The position numbers and the translations under genes were made by a program. A stretch of 64,000 nt of DNA from Diogma glabrata (Eukaryota; Arthropoda; Insecta; Diptera; Cylindrotomidae), in the NCBI GenBank assembly GCA_963693315.1, contig OY856188.1, positions 156,444,720 to 156,508,719 on the forward strand. Reading direction: 5' to 3'. The stretch's first letter is position 1, and each line of letters opens with the position of its first letter. The notes beneath the pieces were generated by a model. It had not been told where the DNA came from and searched no databases. It saw nothing but the letters and a program-made list of their open reading frames with translations. Positions 45,061 through 59,648 of the stretch are shown here, piece after piece.

Positions 45061-46569
45061 TTTTTCAAATTTTTCTGTCAGTCAACGTCGAAACATTGAA
45101 GGAAAAACTCATTACACCACAGATCACAAATAATCCCTCAACAAGAAAATTGCTCCCTGATTTTGGCTTTTCCGATCGAACACCAAACAATTAAGGCAAG
45201 TGTACCATATTACGTGTTATTAAGGTTTGTCTCATTTTAGGACCAAATTAAAATTGTTGAGGCAACAGAAATAACATATAAAGTGGTTTATTATAATTAT
45301 GTTGCTGTTTGTAGCTGTTTTGTTTACCATTTTGTAAATCAAAAAGTTTTAAAATTTGGTATGTAATGGAATTTATTAACACTTCAAACGACCTCTGCAT
45401 TGTATCTAATTCCGTGCCAAAAATTGACAATATAACTAATTCCGTGTTAGTGCGTCCCTAATTCCATGATATTTAAAGAAATACCTATTTTGTATTTAAA
45501 AGAGTTGGACAGAGAAGAATTTTGTTTGTAAAACATATGCTTTATTCTTTATAACACTTATGTACGTTTATATTATTTATTTTGTCATTCTGAAAACACA
45601 TAAATTGTAGTTCTATTCAATAAGCTCATAAACTTACCATGCTTTTTAAATAAGCATAAATAATATGTCTATCTGGCTGGTCGGATCTTTGGACAGTGAA
45701 AACTAGTGCGCTGGTAGTGTCAACAGTGTCACTATTAGATATATATGCTAATAAATCGTTTAGTTTAGTTAATGAACAATGAGTTGAATATAAAACATTA
45801 AACTCAAACTTTCACGTTAAGTAAATGGCAAGATTATTTTACTTTGAGCTAAACAAACTTGATGTCATTACGAACCAAATCTTCTGCTATGGTTATGCAT
45901 TTTGGTTCAGAAATTCAGTCGAAGCTATGCATGCGTTTACTATGAATCAGATCATTGGGTTGTAGAAGCTGTAAAAACAGCACTAGTCTGAACGCAGTTA
46001 AGGTCACGGTTTTGGTTTTATATTATTACGCTAAATGCTAAATATATTTCTAAACATGCCAAAAAGTTTTATTGTTATACCGTGATATATTTTATTCTTT
46101 ATGCCATAGCATATACATTTTTTGTAAGTTTTGATATTATATTGGCAAATCAAATAGAGACGAAAATAACATAAAAAAGTCCAAGCGGCACGTATATCCG
46201 CTAGAAATATTTAGATTTCGATATCAGACAGTTTTGTGTGCCAGTAGAATCTGATGTATCAGATTAGTTTAAACAACACAAACTAATTTAAAACAGATAT
46301 CGAACAAATTTTAAAAAGAAAAATAGCTACATATAAGCAAAACTATATCTATCCAATTTTGCAACAAACAAATATCAAATCTACCACAGAACATGTGTGT
46401 GACAATTTATGACACAAGCCTACGCTATATCATATGTCGTCCAATTACTCAAAAATATCAAAATAATTTATTTCTAAGAAAAAAAATTAATTTCTTTTAT
46501 TCAAACCTTTTTATTTTTTTTTCATTGACTGTTATAAGGTTTTTGGAAATTGTAGTTATGGATTGTTGC
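45061..46569. other. Noncoding stretch
   Basis: No supported gene or repeat. Confidence 0.4.
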
Positions 46570-47545
46570 AAACTTTTTTGTTGAAGCCAACAAGTGAAAA
46601 ACTTCTAACAGCAGATGTTTATATTTATAAGAACGGATTAAAATGTTTCCACAAATTCTAAATTTATGAAGTTTTTAAAAATATTAGTATCCAAACGGCC
46701 GTTATAACGGATTAAAAAAACGAATATTTTTTCTAGTATAAAGCCTCTAGTTATTTAACCATGTGTCAGATTTTTCTGATTTACGAAATTGTCCAAGATA
46801 TTAATAAAACACACATGTTTACGGAAGGTTTTTTGATCTGGCTCAACAAATGCGACCGTGAGAGTGCCGGTTGATTCAAACGCATTTGGTGTTTTACAAG
46901 CTTTTTTGTTGGAGCCGCTCACTCAGAAACCTCCAACTGCAGAGGTCTTTTTTTTAAAGAAACTGATTAAAAAGATTTTAAAGATTCTAAATTTATGAAG
47001 TTTTTAAAAATATAAGAATCCAAACGGCCGTTATAACGGATCTAAAAAACAGAGTTTTTTTCTAGTATAAAGCCTCTAGTTTCTTAACCATGAGTCGGAT
47101 TTGACTGATTTACGAACTTGTCCAAGATATTAATAAAACGCACATTTTAAGAAAAGGTTTTTTGATCTGGCCTTACAAATGCGACCGTGAGAGTGCCGGT
47201 TGTTTCAAAAAAAAATTTTTTTTTGCAAAGTTTTTTGTTCTAGCCGCTCACTCAGGAACCTCTAAATGCAGAGGTCTATTTTTAAAACAAATTGATAAAA
47301 AAGATTCCAAAAATTCTAAATTCGTTAGTTTTTTAAAATATTAGTATCCGAACGGCCGTTATAACGGTTTTAAAAAATCAATTTTTTTTAGAAAAAAGGC
47401 TCTAGTTCCTTAGCCACGTGTCGGATTTTGCTGATTCACGAACTCGTCCGAGATATTAATAGAACACATATGTACAGAAATTTTTTTTATCTCCCTCAAC
47501 AAATGCGACCGTAAGAGTGCCGGTCGTTTTCGTTATATCTCATAT
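46570..47545 (+). repeat. Satellite-like tandem repeat, three units of about 329 bp
   Basis: The block AACGGCCGTTATAACGG recurs at about 46693, 47022 and 47350. Between are shared blocks GCCTCTAGTT, TTAACCATG(T/A)GTC, ATATTAATAAAAC and AATGCGACCGT(G/A)AGAGTGCCGG. The last unit is cut off by the (TA)n array at 47550. Confidence 0.8.
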
Positions 47546-47546
47546 C

Positions 47547-47826
<280 letters not shown>

Positions 47827-48084
47827 TTTTTTTTATTTTCTCGTCTCCGCTTATCATATATAGTCGTTTGGCACAAAAATTTTTCCGAAATTCCGAGATG
47901 ATGCCCATTGCAATAGGTAGATTTTTATATGAAATCTACCTAAAATTTGAGCCTGACTTTTTTTAATTTTCTTGGAACTTTGGTTTCAACAAAATTTACT
48001 GGTGTTTTTAATTTTGTTTATTTTTTCTCTAGTTTTAAGACAGGGTAGCTCGAAATAGGTTAAGAAATTTAGAGGCAAGCAAAT

Positions 48085-49560
48085 AGTCCAGTAACTTTAT
48101 ACATCACAGTATGCGGTGGTGAAACTCTATCCTTAAGATTCTTTAAACTTGTTCAAATGATCTGGAGTACTGAAACCATGCCACAGGACTGGAACTCAGC
48201 TACGCTGATACCAATCCATAAAAAAGGTAATCGCCCACAATGTGCAAACTACAGAGGAATCGCTCTCCTCTGCACAGCATATAAGATCTTTTCCTACATT
48301 TTGCTATCAAAAATTAGTCCTTTTGCTGAACAGTTGTTCGAATCGTTTGGAGAATATCAGTGTGGTTTCCGGCGGGGCTGAGGTATCACCGATGCACTTT
48401 TCTCGATAAGGATGATTTTGGAAAAGTGCCGAAAGTTCAACATACCTGTGCACCAACTCTTCATTGATTTCAGGCAGGCCTACGACTCTCTCGAACGAGA
48501 GACTCTATGGTCTGCTGTGGTGTCAATGAGAATTCCTGGTAAACTGGTATCACTATGCAAAATTACAGTACAAAAGTCACAATGCTGTGTACGAGTAGAG
48601 AACGAAGTATCAAAGTTTTTTAAAGTCGACTCCGGTTTAAGAGAAGGTGATGCTATCTCTCCTATACTTTTTAATTTAGCCTTGGAATATGTGCGCCGTC
48701 TTAAGAAACTACCGATTTACAACAATATCTTGTCAATAAACTCAGTACAGATGATCGCGTACGCTGATGATGTTGTCATCATCGGCCGAAGTGAAGCTGT
48801 TATGAGTGAGACTTTCAAGTCGCTTGAGAGTGGTGCTAGAAAAATTGGTCTGCAAATTAAACACAATAAAACCGAACATATGGATGTTTCAAGAGAGGCT
48901 GAGAAGAAAGATTTGATGTGCGGCGATGAACGAATTGAGGGAGTTGAATCTTTTAAATATTTGGGATCAATGCTTGACTCAAGTAACAGCATACTTACAG
49001 ATATAAAAGTTCGAATCGCTGCAGGTAATCGAGTTTTCTACTCAACTAAACCTCTTCTTGGATCACCGTATGTATCAACTAACACCAAGCTCAAGTTATA
49101 CAAGACAATGATTAGACCGGTTGTGATGTATGGGTCACAAACGTGGACCCTTACACAAAATGACGAGTCGCATTTATCTGTATTTGAGCGTAAGATCCTA
49201 CGCTACATTTTTGGTCAACATAAGACAGACAATGGAGAGTAAAAAACCTGGTAGAACTTTGAGATCAGAGACCTTCTTGAGGGTCCAAATATAATAGGTT
49301 GTATTCGTTCTAATCCGCTTGGTTTTGGCATGTTCTACGGGCCGATTCACAGTCTGGAATGATTAGAAAACTGTACGTTAGTACCCCGGGGAGTGGGCAA
49401 CCGCGAGGTAGACCACGACTACAATGGGAGACTGACGTAATAAACGACCTTAAGAAAATCGGCTGCCATGGTAATTATGTCGCTGTTGCGAATGACCGTG
49501 GTGAATATTCGAAGCTGATTATCCTGGCCACGCTCCTATATAAAGCATGAACGCCGATGA
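48085..49560 (+). pseudogene. LINE reverse transcriptase copy, 5'-truncated, broken
   Basis: Same family as the intact LINE at 35412-38817 but divergent. One frame from about 48100 reads QDWNSATLIPIHKKGNRPQC, NYRGIALLCTAYKI, GEYQCGFRRG, then an in-frame TGA (48379-48381). It resumes in the same frame with MILEKC, FIDFRQAYDS, LREGDAISPILFNLALEY and catalytic YADDVVIIG, ending at 49242. The C-terminus (RGRPRLQWETDVINDLKKIG) is in a shifted frame to 49550, followed by an A-run. The endonuclease is missing. The usual GVRQGD is GLREGD. Confidence 0.8.
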
Positions 49561-49740
49561 AAAAAAAAATTAATTGAAATATATCTGATAATATAACTAT
49601 TACGTTAGATATTATTTTGGCTCGACTAAAGTACAGTTCACTGCAATATTCAAACTGTTATCGTTCTTTGTATCAAAGACAAGAGCGCCGCCGGTACGAA
49701 AAGCGGTCGCATTGCTTTCAATCTTCTGATGAAATCAGTT

Positions 49741-49863
49741 TTATAAACAAAACACGATCGTTCTTCTAAAAACGGCGTGGGTGCGTATTTTGACAAAATT
49801 CTATCGTACTATAAGGTGCGCGGCATCACCGCTTTTAGAAGAACGATTGTGTTTTGTTTATAA
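49741..49863. mobile_element. Short hairpin MITE
   Basis: Arms of 30 bp at 49741-49770 and 49834-49863 (TTATAAACAAAACAC(G/A)ATCG...) have one mismatch and enclose about 60 bases. Confidence 0.65.
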
Positions 49864-52557
<2,694 letters not shown>

Positions 52558-53187
52558 TGTGTGGTACCTACCTACTTCTGGTATCCACAAAAAACTTCTA
52601 AAGTTTCGGAAGTTTTGGTATTCACACTTTTATTAATTAAGAGGCAAACGATAACAATATTTAACTTTTATTTTATTTCGAAAAACAACTGTAACTATTA
52701 TAAAAAAAGTGTATAAAAACTAATATTATTAAGAACTATTATTTTATTTTGACGACTATCACTCTACCGAGTTTCTCACAACACTCTTCAATTTTAACTA
52801 CTATTTTAAAAAATCAAATCAAAAATCAATCTACAAAAATAATCTATAAAATCTACATTTGTTATATTTTTTGGAAGGGAGCGTAATGAACCGTTATTTA
52901 TTTATATGTTTTAAAAATCGTTAAGCCAATCAAATTAAATTAAAGTATTAATCAATTCCCCTACAAAACAATCAAAGGTGAAAAACCCATCGTTCATTTA
53001 CATTTACATTGCACAACAATTATGCGATTTTGCAGAATTGTTGAACAATCGTAATGTTGCTATTTAATTAATATTTCTATTTCGAAATATTAAATAAACA
53101 GCACTAAACGACTAAGTTTATTCACCCTTGACGATTTGGTTAAGAGATTGTGAATTTTGGTAAAATTTAGGATAACGGGTCATTACA
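52558..53187 (-). repeat. 3' LTR (630 bp)
   Basis: On the plus strand it runs TGTGGTACCTACC ... CGGGTCATTACA. 52791-53187 (U3) is almost identical to 62611-63009. 52590-52785 (R/U5) is largely unlike the matching part of the other LTR. Confidence 0.85.
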
Positions 53188-53197
53188 TCTCCCTGCC
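53188..53197 (-). promoter_or_regulatory. Polypurine tract
   Basis: On the minus strand GGCAGGGAGA stands directly before the 3' LTR start TGTAATGACC, as required for plus-strand priming. Confidence 0.7.
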
Positions 53198-54108
53198 ATC
53201 TAAAAGAAGAGAGGATATACCTCTATACCTAAAGGTATATCTTCTCGAAATATATCTATTAATTAAAACTTAACTTAACTTAAATTTTCAAATAAAATAT
53301 CTAACAAATAAAATTATTATATGAATTTAATTTTTTTTTCTTTTTTAAATACAATAACCTTAAAATTACATAATCAAAACCGCTTATTCTAGATTTGTGT
53401 AAAAAAAATTCTCTATGTACTTTCATTCATCTTTTTTTTTTTTATTGATAGAAGATCATCTGTTTGTAATATAATTTAGCATATTAGTTTGCAATTCTAA
53501 ACCTATGTATTATAAATTATAATAGTATATTAAAAATTTGTTGTTGGTTAGACTTTAGAGACAAATGTTCGTTATGTAATTGTTATTCTAAAAACTTTTT
53601 TTTTTTTTTTTTAATGAAACATGATATGATAGAAATGCATTTAAATTTAACGAAAAAATTTTTTGTATTTCTTTGATAGAGTAATGATATCAGATATTTA
53701 TTTTTTTTTTATAAACAAACTAGGTCACATTTTACAATCATACAACATTGAACTTGAAATTTTTATAAACATTGCCTTATTCTAGTTTTGTGTAGAAATT
53801 TACTCTACTTATGCATTTTATATGTAAAAGGTTTTATTAAATTATTTTTCGATGAATGATCATCTGTTTTTGTTTTATGAATTTTGCTTATTATAGGAAT
53901 ATGGACTTATTTGTTTTTGGCAAAAATATTTATTTAATCAAAAATTATATTGAAAAAAAAAATTATAGAGAATTTGTAAAATTTTGTTTTATTATTTTGA
54001 AATAAGGTTTATGATATTTAGATAAACGAGAATTTGATTAATTCTCTTTTCTTTTTATTTTAAGGTTCTTTGAATTTAGGAGTTCGTGTCTATTGATTTC
54101 CTTGACCC
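53198..54108. other. 3' noncoding region of the errantivirus-like element
   Basis: A+T-rich, with an imperfect repeat about 384 bp apart: TCTAGATTTGTGTAAAAAAA...GATCATCTGTTTG near 53389 and TCTAGTTTTGTGTAGAAAT...GATCATCTGTTTT near 53781. Confidence 0.6.
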
Positions 54109-56025
54109 TTAACTGTATATGTCGGTTCTGGATCGGGCAAAGCTTCTCAGTTCGATTGCCATATCCGACCTGTCTGTTAGATCTGTCTCATCCTTCCTAA
54201 TTACTATTTCAGGTTGTTCGGGATTTGAATTATTATGGTGCTTTTCTAACCGTTTTTTGGTTCCAATGCGTTTTATACATATTACACGATAGAAGTATAT
54301 GATCGCCACCAATATTACGATTAGTAATGCAATTGTGACTGCGATATGTATCACCTGTCCTTCGTTTCCTAAATAGTTTTGTTGTCTTACCCTAATTTCT
54401 TTTTCCCATCTTAATTTATTTTTGAAACTGTCCAGTTCCATGCTATTTTTGTTCCACAATTGGCTAGACTTATCGCTGTTCGTCAATAACACCGCAGATT
54501 TAGTTCTATTCTCATTTGTGTCTTCATGTGTCTCTATTCTAGTCAATATCTGAGCCCGCATGTGTTTGCTTGCCGTCTTGAAGTGTGTATTCACCTCGTT
54601 TGCTTTCTCGTAGGGTAGCATAATGTTGTCCAACCTAACTTTGCAGTCGGTGTTGATTTGTAAGATACTGGATCTATTGACTAATAACGTTTGAGTTTCC
54701 CCAAGGTTTGTTTCAATTTCCAGTGCGAAAGTGCGTGTAGGTAATATTAACCAGTTGTTTGGTTTTCTTAGTTTATGAACAATATCTACTTCTGAGGGCC
54801 ATACCTTGACTTTGCATTTATCACGTGCCACGGCGTAGTGATCGTAGAGGTTGGTTAAGCAACTGAACTCGGAACTCAATATTATTGGATATTTGTTCTC
54901 ACAAATATTCCAAGTATAATTTTTGGTCATTATAATCCTACAGTTGTTTAAGTCTGTGCTTTCCATTATGATGAAGCTGTGTGGCTCGGATGACACTGTC
55001 AGTGTTTTGTCTTCAATGTCGAAGCTCATCATTGTGCCGTTCACGTTTATCGGGGTAATGTGTATTAAATAATTTGTGAAGATTAAGTTTTCTACCAAAG
55101 GTATATCTATTTTCACAATTATTTTGTCATTTCCCAGGGCAACGTGGATTTCCATCAGTTGTTGTAACTGAATGGTTTGTAATAGAAATCCAGGGAAATT
55201 GTTAAACCTTGTTATGTTTATTAGTTTCTCTTCGATAAACCTCCAATCAAGTAGTGCAGGGTGTATTTTGCCAGTAAGTATTTGGTTAATTACTGAAATC
55301 AGTTCCGCCTGTTTGTGTTGCCATTCTGAGATTTTTAAAATTGTAAATGTCATAATTTCCTCTATCATTATCATCTGCTCCAGTTCATTAGCCCTATCAT
55401 TAAGGTTTTTGAGGTATTCCTGTTCGAGATTGTCGACTTTGGTATCTAACAAAGCTATTTGAGTTTCCATGTCCGTGAGAGCTGATTTAGTCCAGTTTAA
55501 ATTATTTTTTAGAAGTGTCGTCTGCTGTTCCATAAGATCTATTGTTTTTATATTTGTGTTATCGAGATCGTTCAGTTTGTGAAAAATTTTGTCTGAGTCT
55601 GTGTTATCCATGGTTCCGAACAGAGTTTTCGAGAGGCTCCCTATTAAATTGATAGCTCCTCGTTTGCGTCGTTTAAGTTGTGATTGAAAATAGAAATTGA
55701 TTGTTCCGTCTAAAATCGTAATTTGGCTAGTGATATATTCGATTTCTTGGATAAAACTTAAGCAATTGGCAACAAATGTATCTTCTCTAGGTTCACAGAG
55801 TGGTTTTAATTTATTCTGACAGAAAAGAGTAAATTCCCTTAGACCTTGGCTATCCGGTTTTGTAACATAAGTGATTATGGACCATTTATTTTTATAAAAA
55901 AGTGACTTCCCAATGCTTTCAAACAGAACACCGTTGGTTTCTATCGGATCCAGTGATATTACTTGTTTTTCTGTTTTGATGAGTGTAAGCGACGTAAGTA
56001 GTATTAGTATGGTAAGGTACCTCAT
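54109..56025 (-). CDS. env: Env glycoprotein of the errantivirus-like element
   Basis: A single open frame of 638 residues with an ATG start at 56025. Residues 1-18 form a signal peptide. A furin-type site RRKR ends at residue 122 and is followed by a glycine/alanine-led hydrophobic segment with a conserved LIGSLSKTLFGTMD block, as in insect errantivirus env and the related baculovirus F proteins. Long amphipathic segments with heptad character follow (about 150-240). A transmembrane helix lies at about 558-582, then a 56-residue tail. The family mediates membrane fusion at the cell surface. No stop or shift was seen, so the gene looks intact. In relatives it is made from a spliced RNA; the splice sites were not determined here. 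Confidence 0.85.
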   Translation of the reverse strand: MRYLTILILLTSLTLIKTEKQVISLDPIETNGVLFESIGKSLFYKNKWSIITYVTKPDSQGLREFTLFCQNKLKPLCEPREDTFVANCLSFIQEIEYITSQITILDGTINFYFQSQLKRRKRGAINLIGSLSKTLFGTMDNTDSDKIFHKLNDLDNTNIKTIDLMEQQTTLLKNNLNWTKSALTDMETQIALLDTKVDNLEQEYLKNLNDRANELEQMIMIEEIMTFTILKISEWQHKQAELISVINQILTGKIHPALLDWRFIEEKLINITRFNNFPGFLLQTIQLQQLMEIHVALGNDKIIVKIDIPLVENLIFTNYLIHITPINVNGTMMSFDIEDKTLTVSSEPHSFIIMESTDLNNCRIIMTKNYTWNICENKYPIILSSEFSCLTNLYDHYAVARDKCKVKVWPSEVDIVHKLRKPNNWLILPTRTFALEIETNLGETQTLLVNRSSILQINTDCKVRLDNIMLPYEKANEVNTHFKTASKHMRAQILTRIETHEDTNENRTKSAVLLTNSDKSSQLWNKNSMELDSFKNKLRWEKEIRVRQQNYLGNEGQVIHIAVTIALLIVILVAIIYFYRVICIKRIGTKKRLEKHHNNSNPEQPEIVIRKDETDLTDRSDMAIELRSFARSRTDIYS

Positions 56026-56171
56026 CTTGGTCTCTGAAACATTGGTAGGACCATCGATTAGTTTGAGCCTTAAAAATTTTCGTTAAAATTTAATTTTTGA
56101 AATGTAAGTGAATTTAAACTAATTTCCTTAAATGTAAGTAAATTTAAATGATATGTGGTTAAATAAAAATT
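56026..56171. other. Pol-env gap
   Basis: Short A+T-rich gap of 146 bp between the pol stop and the env ATG. A good place for a splice acceptor, but none was assigned. Confidence 0.4.
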
Positions 56172-59100
56172 TTATGCTAAGTTTGCGAGTTTTAGTCTAT
56201 TATTGTGGACTTTTTTTATCTTATTACCCACTTTTATTGATGTTGTTACCTCACCATCTATTCCAACAACTTCGTAGGGTCCTATCCATTGTTTGGTGGC
56301 GCTCCCTTGCATTTTCGGGTTTAACAGATATACCTGATCTCCCACAATGAAATTCTTTTCATTTGTATACCTATCGTAGTATTTCTTGTTTATTAATTTG
56401 CTTTTTATAAGATTTTCCTTAGCAATCTGATACGTTCGTCTAAGCTTGTTCTGTAGTTCAAAGTAGTAGTTGTCAGTTGTGTAGACAGGAAGAGGCGCTC
56501 GTGTTATACTCGATGGTAAGTCGGCTGTAAACCCAAAAAGTATGTCCATAGGTGTTAATTTCGTGGAGGAGTTTATCGTATTGTTTCTCACGAATACGGC
56601 TTGTCGTAAATGTTGGTCCCAGTCCAACATTTTGTTGCAAAAACATTTTAGATAGTCTTTTAATGGTCTGTGACTTCGTTCTAGAATCCCGTTGGCCTGC
56701 GGATGGTAGGCTGTCGTTTCCCATTTTTTTATTCCCAGGAATTTACTTACTTTTTTAAAAATATCTGATGTAAAATTCGTCTCTTGGTCCGTTATTAGGG
56801 TCTTAGGAATACGATAACGGGAAATAATCTCATCAAAAAAAGTTCTGGCGACGGTGTTTGCATCTATGCTCTGCATGGGGTAGCAATCGAAGAAACGACT
56901 AAGGTCGTCCTGGAAGGTTAGAATGTACTTGTTTCCGCGAGGTGTGACTTCCAACGGACCCACAATATCGAGGTATACCTTGTCGAATGGTTTCTCCGCA
57001 TTTTCAGATACTACCATTGGCATTTTTGTTAGTTTGGTGGATTTTATTTCTTGACATAACTTGCATTTTCCTATGTAGTTTACAATATCCTTTTTCATCC
57101 CTTCCCAGTAAAATTGTCGTTTCGCTCTAATTAGTGTTTTTTTTATTCCTAAATGTCCTCCTAATGGGTGATCATGTAGATCACGCAAGACTTTCTTGAT
57201 TTCGTCTTCTGTTTTTAGTGTTATGATATTTTCGCGTTCCTTGTGTTTTTCGGCCTTGTCTTGAATATCTTCCTCATCTTTGGATGCAGGATATTCGATG
57301 TTCCGTATAACTTCGTCTAGGTCATGAATGGTATCTCTTTGACTTGGATTGTACTCTGAATTTAGCGTGGGAGGTTCTATAGAGATTACTGGTGGTGTAA
57401 TTGCTTCGTCGTTCCGATTAGCAATCTTTGCTTGGTTACGTGTGACCACTCGAAGGGTCGTATCATGCTTTTCCTGGTTATATTCATTCAGAGAATTTGG
57501 TGGTATTCTACTAAGACCATCTGCTATAACATTAGATTTTCCCGGTTTGTATTCTACGGCGTAATCGTAGTCAAATAATTTTAGCTGTAACCTTAATAAA
57601 CGTGATGACGGGTCCTTAAGTTTGAGCATTCCCTTTAACGGTTTGTGATCGGTAAAAACGGTGAAGTGTCTGCCATAGAGGTAACACCTGAATACCTTGA
57701 CCGCCCATACAATAGCTAGTAACTCTCTCTCAATCGTGGAATAGTTCTTTTCGGCATTGTTTAAACAACGGCTAGCATAGCAAACTGGTTTATCTTCCCC
57801 TGGTGTTCCTTGTGAAAGCACTGCTCCTAAGGCCTCCTTACTTGCGTCAGTGGTTAGAAAAAATTGTTTTGAAAAATCAGGGTAGATGAGCAAAGGTGGT
57901 GCAACTAAATTTTCTTTTATTTTATTAAATGATTTTTGACAGCTTTCCGTCCATTTTATTGCTCCCTTTTTTGCATTTCTCAAGAGCTTGTTGATAGGAA
58001 GGGCCCATTCGGCTAGTTTTGGAATAAACTTCCGGTAGTAGCTTACGAAACCTAAGAATGACTGAACCTGCCGCAACGTTCTTGGTTGAGGATAATTTTT
58101 TATTATATCTGTCCTGCTCGGATCGGGTTTTACGCCATCTTGGCCGCAAATATGCCCTAAGTAACTTACCTCTTCTCTTAGTAGTTTCGTTTTTTCTGGT
58201 TGGAGCTTTAGATTAGCTTCTCTGATTCGACTGAAAACTTGTCTTAATTTTTTGTTATGATCCTTTACATCCCTACCGTAGACTATTATATCGTCTAGAT
58301 AAACAAAGCAAATAAGTCCATTCAATCCTGTCAGTGCGTGGTTCATCAACCTTTGGAAGGTGGCAGGCGCGTTTGAAAGACCAAACGGCATTCGTTTAAA
58401 TTCGAAATGACCAGTGTTGCTACTGAACGCAGTTTTTTCCCTGTCGTTTAGATTTATGGCAATTTGGTGGTAACCACTCGCTAAATCGAGCGTAGAAAAG
58501 TATCGGGCATTCCCCAGTTGATCCAAAATCTCTTCTATTCTGGGTAACGGAAACACGTCTCCAATGGTGTTTTGGTTGAGTTTCCTAAAATCGACAACCA
58601 TTCTGAACTTCGCTTGGGTCTCGCTTCGTTTTGGCACAAGGAGCACTGGCGAATTCCACGGACTGCGGCTGGGTGTGATTATGTCGTTTTCAAGCAAATC
58701 TTGTATTTGTCTATGAATCTCTTGCCTATGCACTTCTGGTAATCTGTAGTTCTTTTGATTGATTGGCATTGTCCCTGGCTTGACCTCTATTTTATGATTG
58801 ATTTCGTTGGTGTATGTTAGCTTTTCCCCTTCAAGATGGAATATATCCGCATTTTCCTTGATCATTTCTATTGTGTCAATTCTGTCCTCTTCAGATAGGT
58901 TGGTATATCGCTCTGAATCTAAAAGTTCCAACACCTTATCTAATCTGGTTTTGTCGGGTGCTCCTCCCTTACTCTCTATTTCTGCTCTTGGACCTATATT
59001 CACTTTAACAAATTCTTCCATATTTATTGGCTTATATTTTGGTGAGAAATTCTTCAGCTCTACATTTTCAGTTTTTGTATTGATTATCGGAAGAATTATT

Positions 59101-59648
59101 TTATTATCTTTAATTTTCGTTAGCGTATTACCTGTGTATACACCTGGTTCGACTTCGGTTTTCTCGCATAAAACGTTCTGCCCTTCTTCTGTTACTTTCT
59201 CAACTAAAATTATTTCAACTAGTCTGGTTGATCTGGCTGGAATAGTGTTTCTATTGATGTTAACTTTGCCTACTAAGTTAATCTGCATGTCCTGTTGAAA
59301 CGTTCTTTCATCATCGTTTACTAGGTAATACTCTTCAAATTTATTCATCACATCTGAGTTATTGGTTAGTTCTTTTGTTTCTACTTCATTACTTGTTTCT
59401 AGAATTTCTGTGGTTTTCTCTCTATTTCTGCTGTGTATTTTTTGTTCAGTAAAATCTTGTGGTTCGGATATTGCTCTTTTATTTTCTTCTTCGGTTTGAA
59501 TCTCAATATGTGATTGATGTTTGATATTTTCCTTGATGTCCCCATTACGAATGGATCGACATTTCTCCTCTTGGATTAAGCTAGGAATGCTGGGACCTTT
59601 AACCGTTGCTTCCAACGATTGACCTTTATTTGGGGACGCTCCCGGCAT
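56172..59648 (-). CDS. pol: Reverse transcriptase-RNase H-integrase of the errantivirus-like element
   Basis: Open frame of 1158 residues counted from the ATG at 59648; that ATG is probably not the natural start, because protease lies upstream in another frame. RT: WNSPVLLVPK (331-340), MVVDFRKLN, FSTLDLASGYHQI, MPFGLSNAPATFQRLM and the catalytic VYLDDIIVYG with YLDD at 450-453. RNase H: D601 in TTDAS, E640/E642, D667 in FTDHKP, D710. Integrase: zinc site H827-H832-C862-C865, catalytic D894, D954 and E990, giving D-x59-D-x35-E. All expected catalytic residues are present. The N-terminal 60 or so residues repeat part of the protease-side ORF. Confidence 0.9.
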   Translation of the reverse strand: MPGASPNKGQSLEATVKGPSIPSLIQEEKCRSIRNGDIKENIKHQSHIEIQTEEENKRAISEPQDFTEQKIHSRNREKTTEILETSNEVETKELTNNSDVMNKFEEYYLVNDDERTFQQDMQINLVGKVNINRNTIPARSTRLVEIILVEKVTEEGQNVLCEKTEVEPGVYTGNTLTKIKDNKIILPIINTKTENVELKNFSPKYKPINMEEFVKVNIGPRAEIESKGGAPDKTRLDKVLELLDSERYTNLSEEDRIDTIEMIKENADIFHLEGEKLTYTNEINHKIEVKPGTMPINQKNYRLPEVHRQEIHRQIQDLLENDIITPSRSPWNSPVLLVPKRSETQAKFRMVVDFRKLNQNTIGDVFPLPRIEEILDQLGNARYFSTLDLASGYHQIAINLNDREKTAFSSNTGHFEFKRMPFGLSNAPATFQRLMNHALTGLNGLICFVYLDDIIVYGRDVKDHNKKLRQVFSRIREANLKLQPEKTKLLREEVSYLGHICGQDGVKPDPSRTDIIKNYPQPRTLRQVQSFLGFVSYYRKFIPKLAEWALPINKLLRNAKKGAIKWTESCQKSFNKIKENLVAPPLLIYPDFSKQFFLTTDASKEALGAVLSQGTPGEDKPVCYASRCLNNAEKNYSTIERELLAIVWAVKVFRCYLYGRHFTVFTDHKPLKGMLKLKDPSSRLLRLQLKLFDYDYAVEYKPGKSNVIADGLSRIPPNSLNEYNQEKHDTTLRVVTRNQAKIANRNDEAITPPVISIEPPTLNSEYNPSQRDTIHDLDEVIRNIEYPASKDEEDIQDKAEKHKERENIITLKTEDEIKKVLRDLHDHPLGGHLGIKKTLIRAKRQFYWEGMKKDIVNYIGKCKLCQEIKSTKLTKMPMVVSENAEKPFDKVYLDIVGPLEVTPRGNKYILTFQDDLSRFFDCYPMQSIDANTVARTFFDEIISRYRIPKTLITDQETNFTSDIFKKVSKFLGIKKWETTAYHPQANGILERSHRPLKDYLKCFCNKMLDWDQHLRQAVFVRNNTINSSTKLTPMDILFGFTADLPSSITRAPLPVYTTDNYYFELQNKLRRTYQIAKENLIKSKLINKKYYDRYTNEKNFIVGDQVYLLNPKMQGSATKQWIGPYEVVGIDGEVTTSIKVGNKIKKVHNNRLKLANLA

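Noticed and set aside
58798..59298. 166-codon plus-strand frame within pol
   Set aside because: Antisense shadow of the errantivirus-like pol gene.
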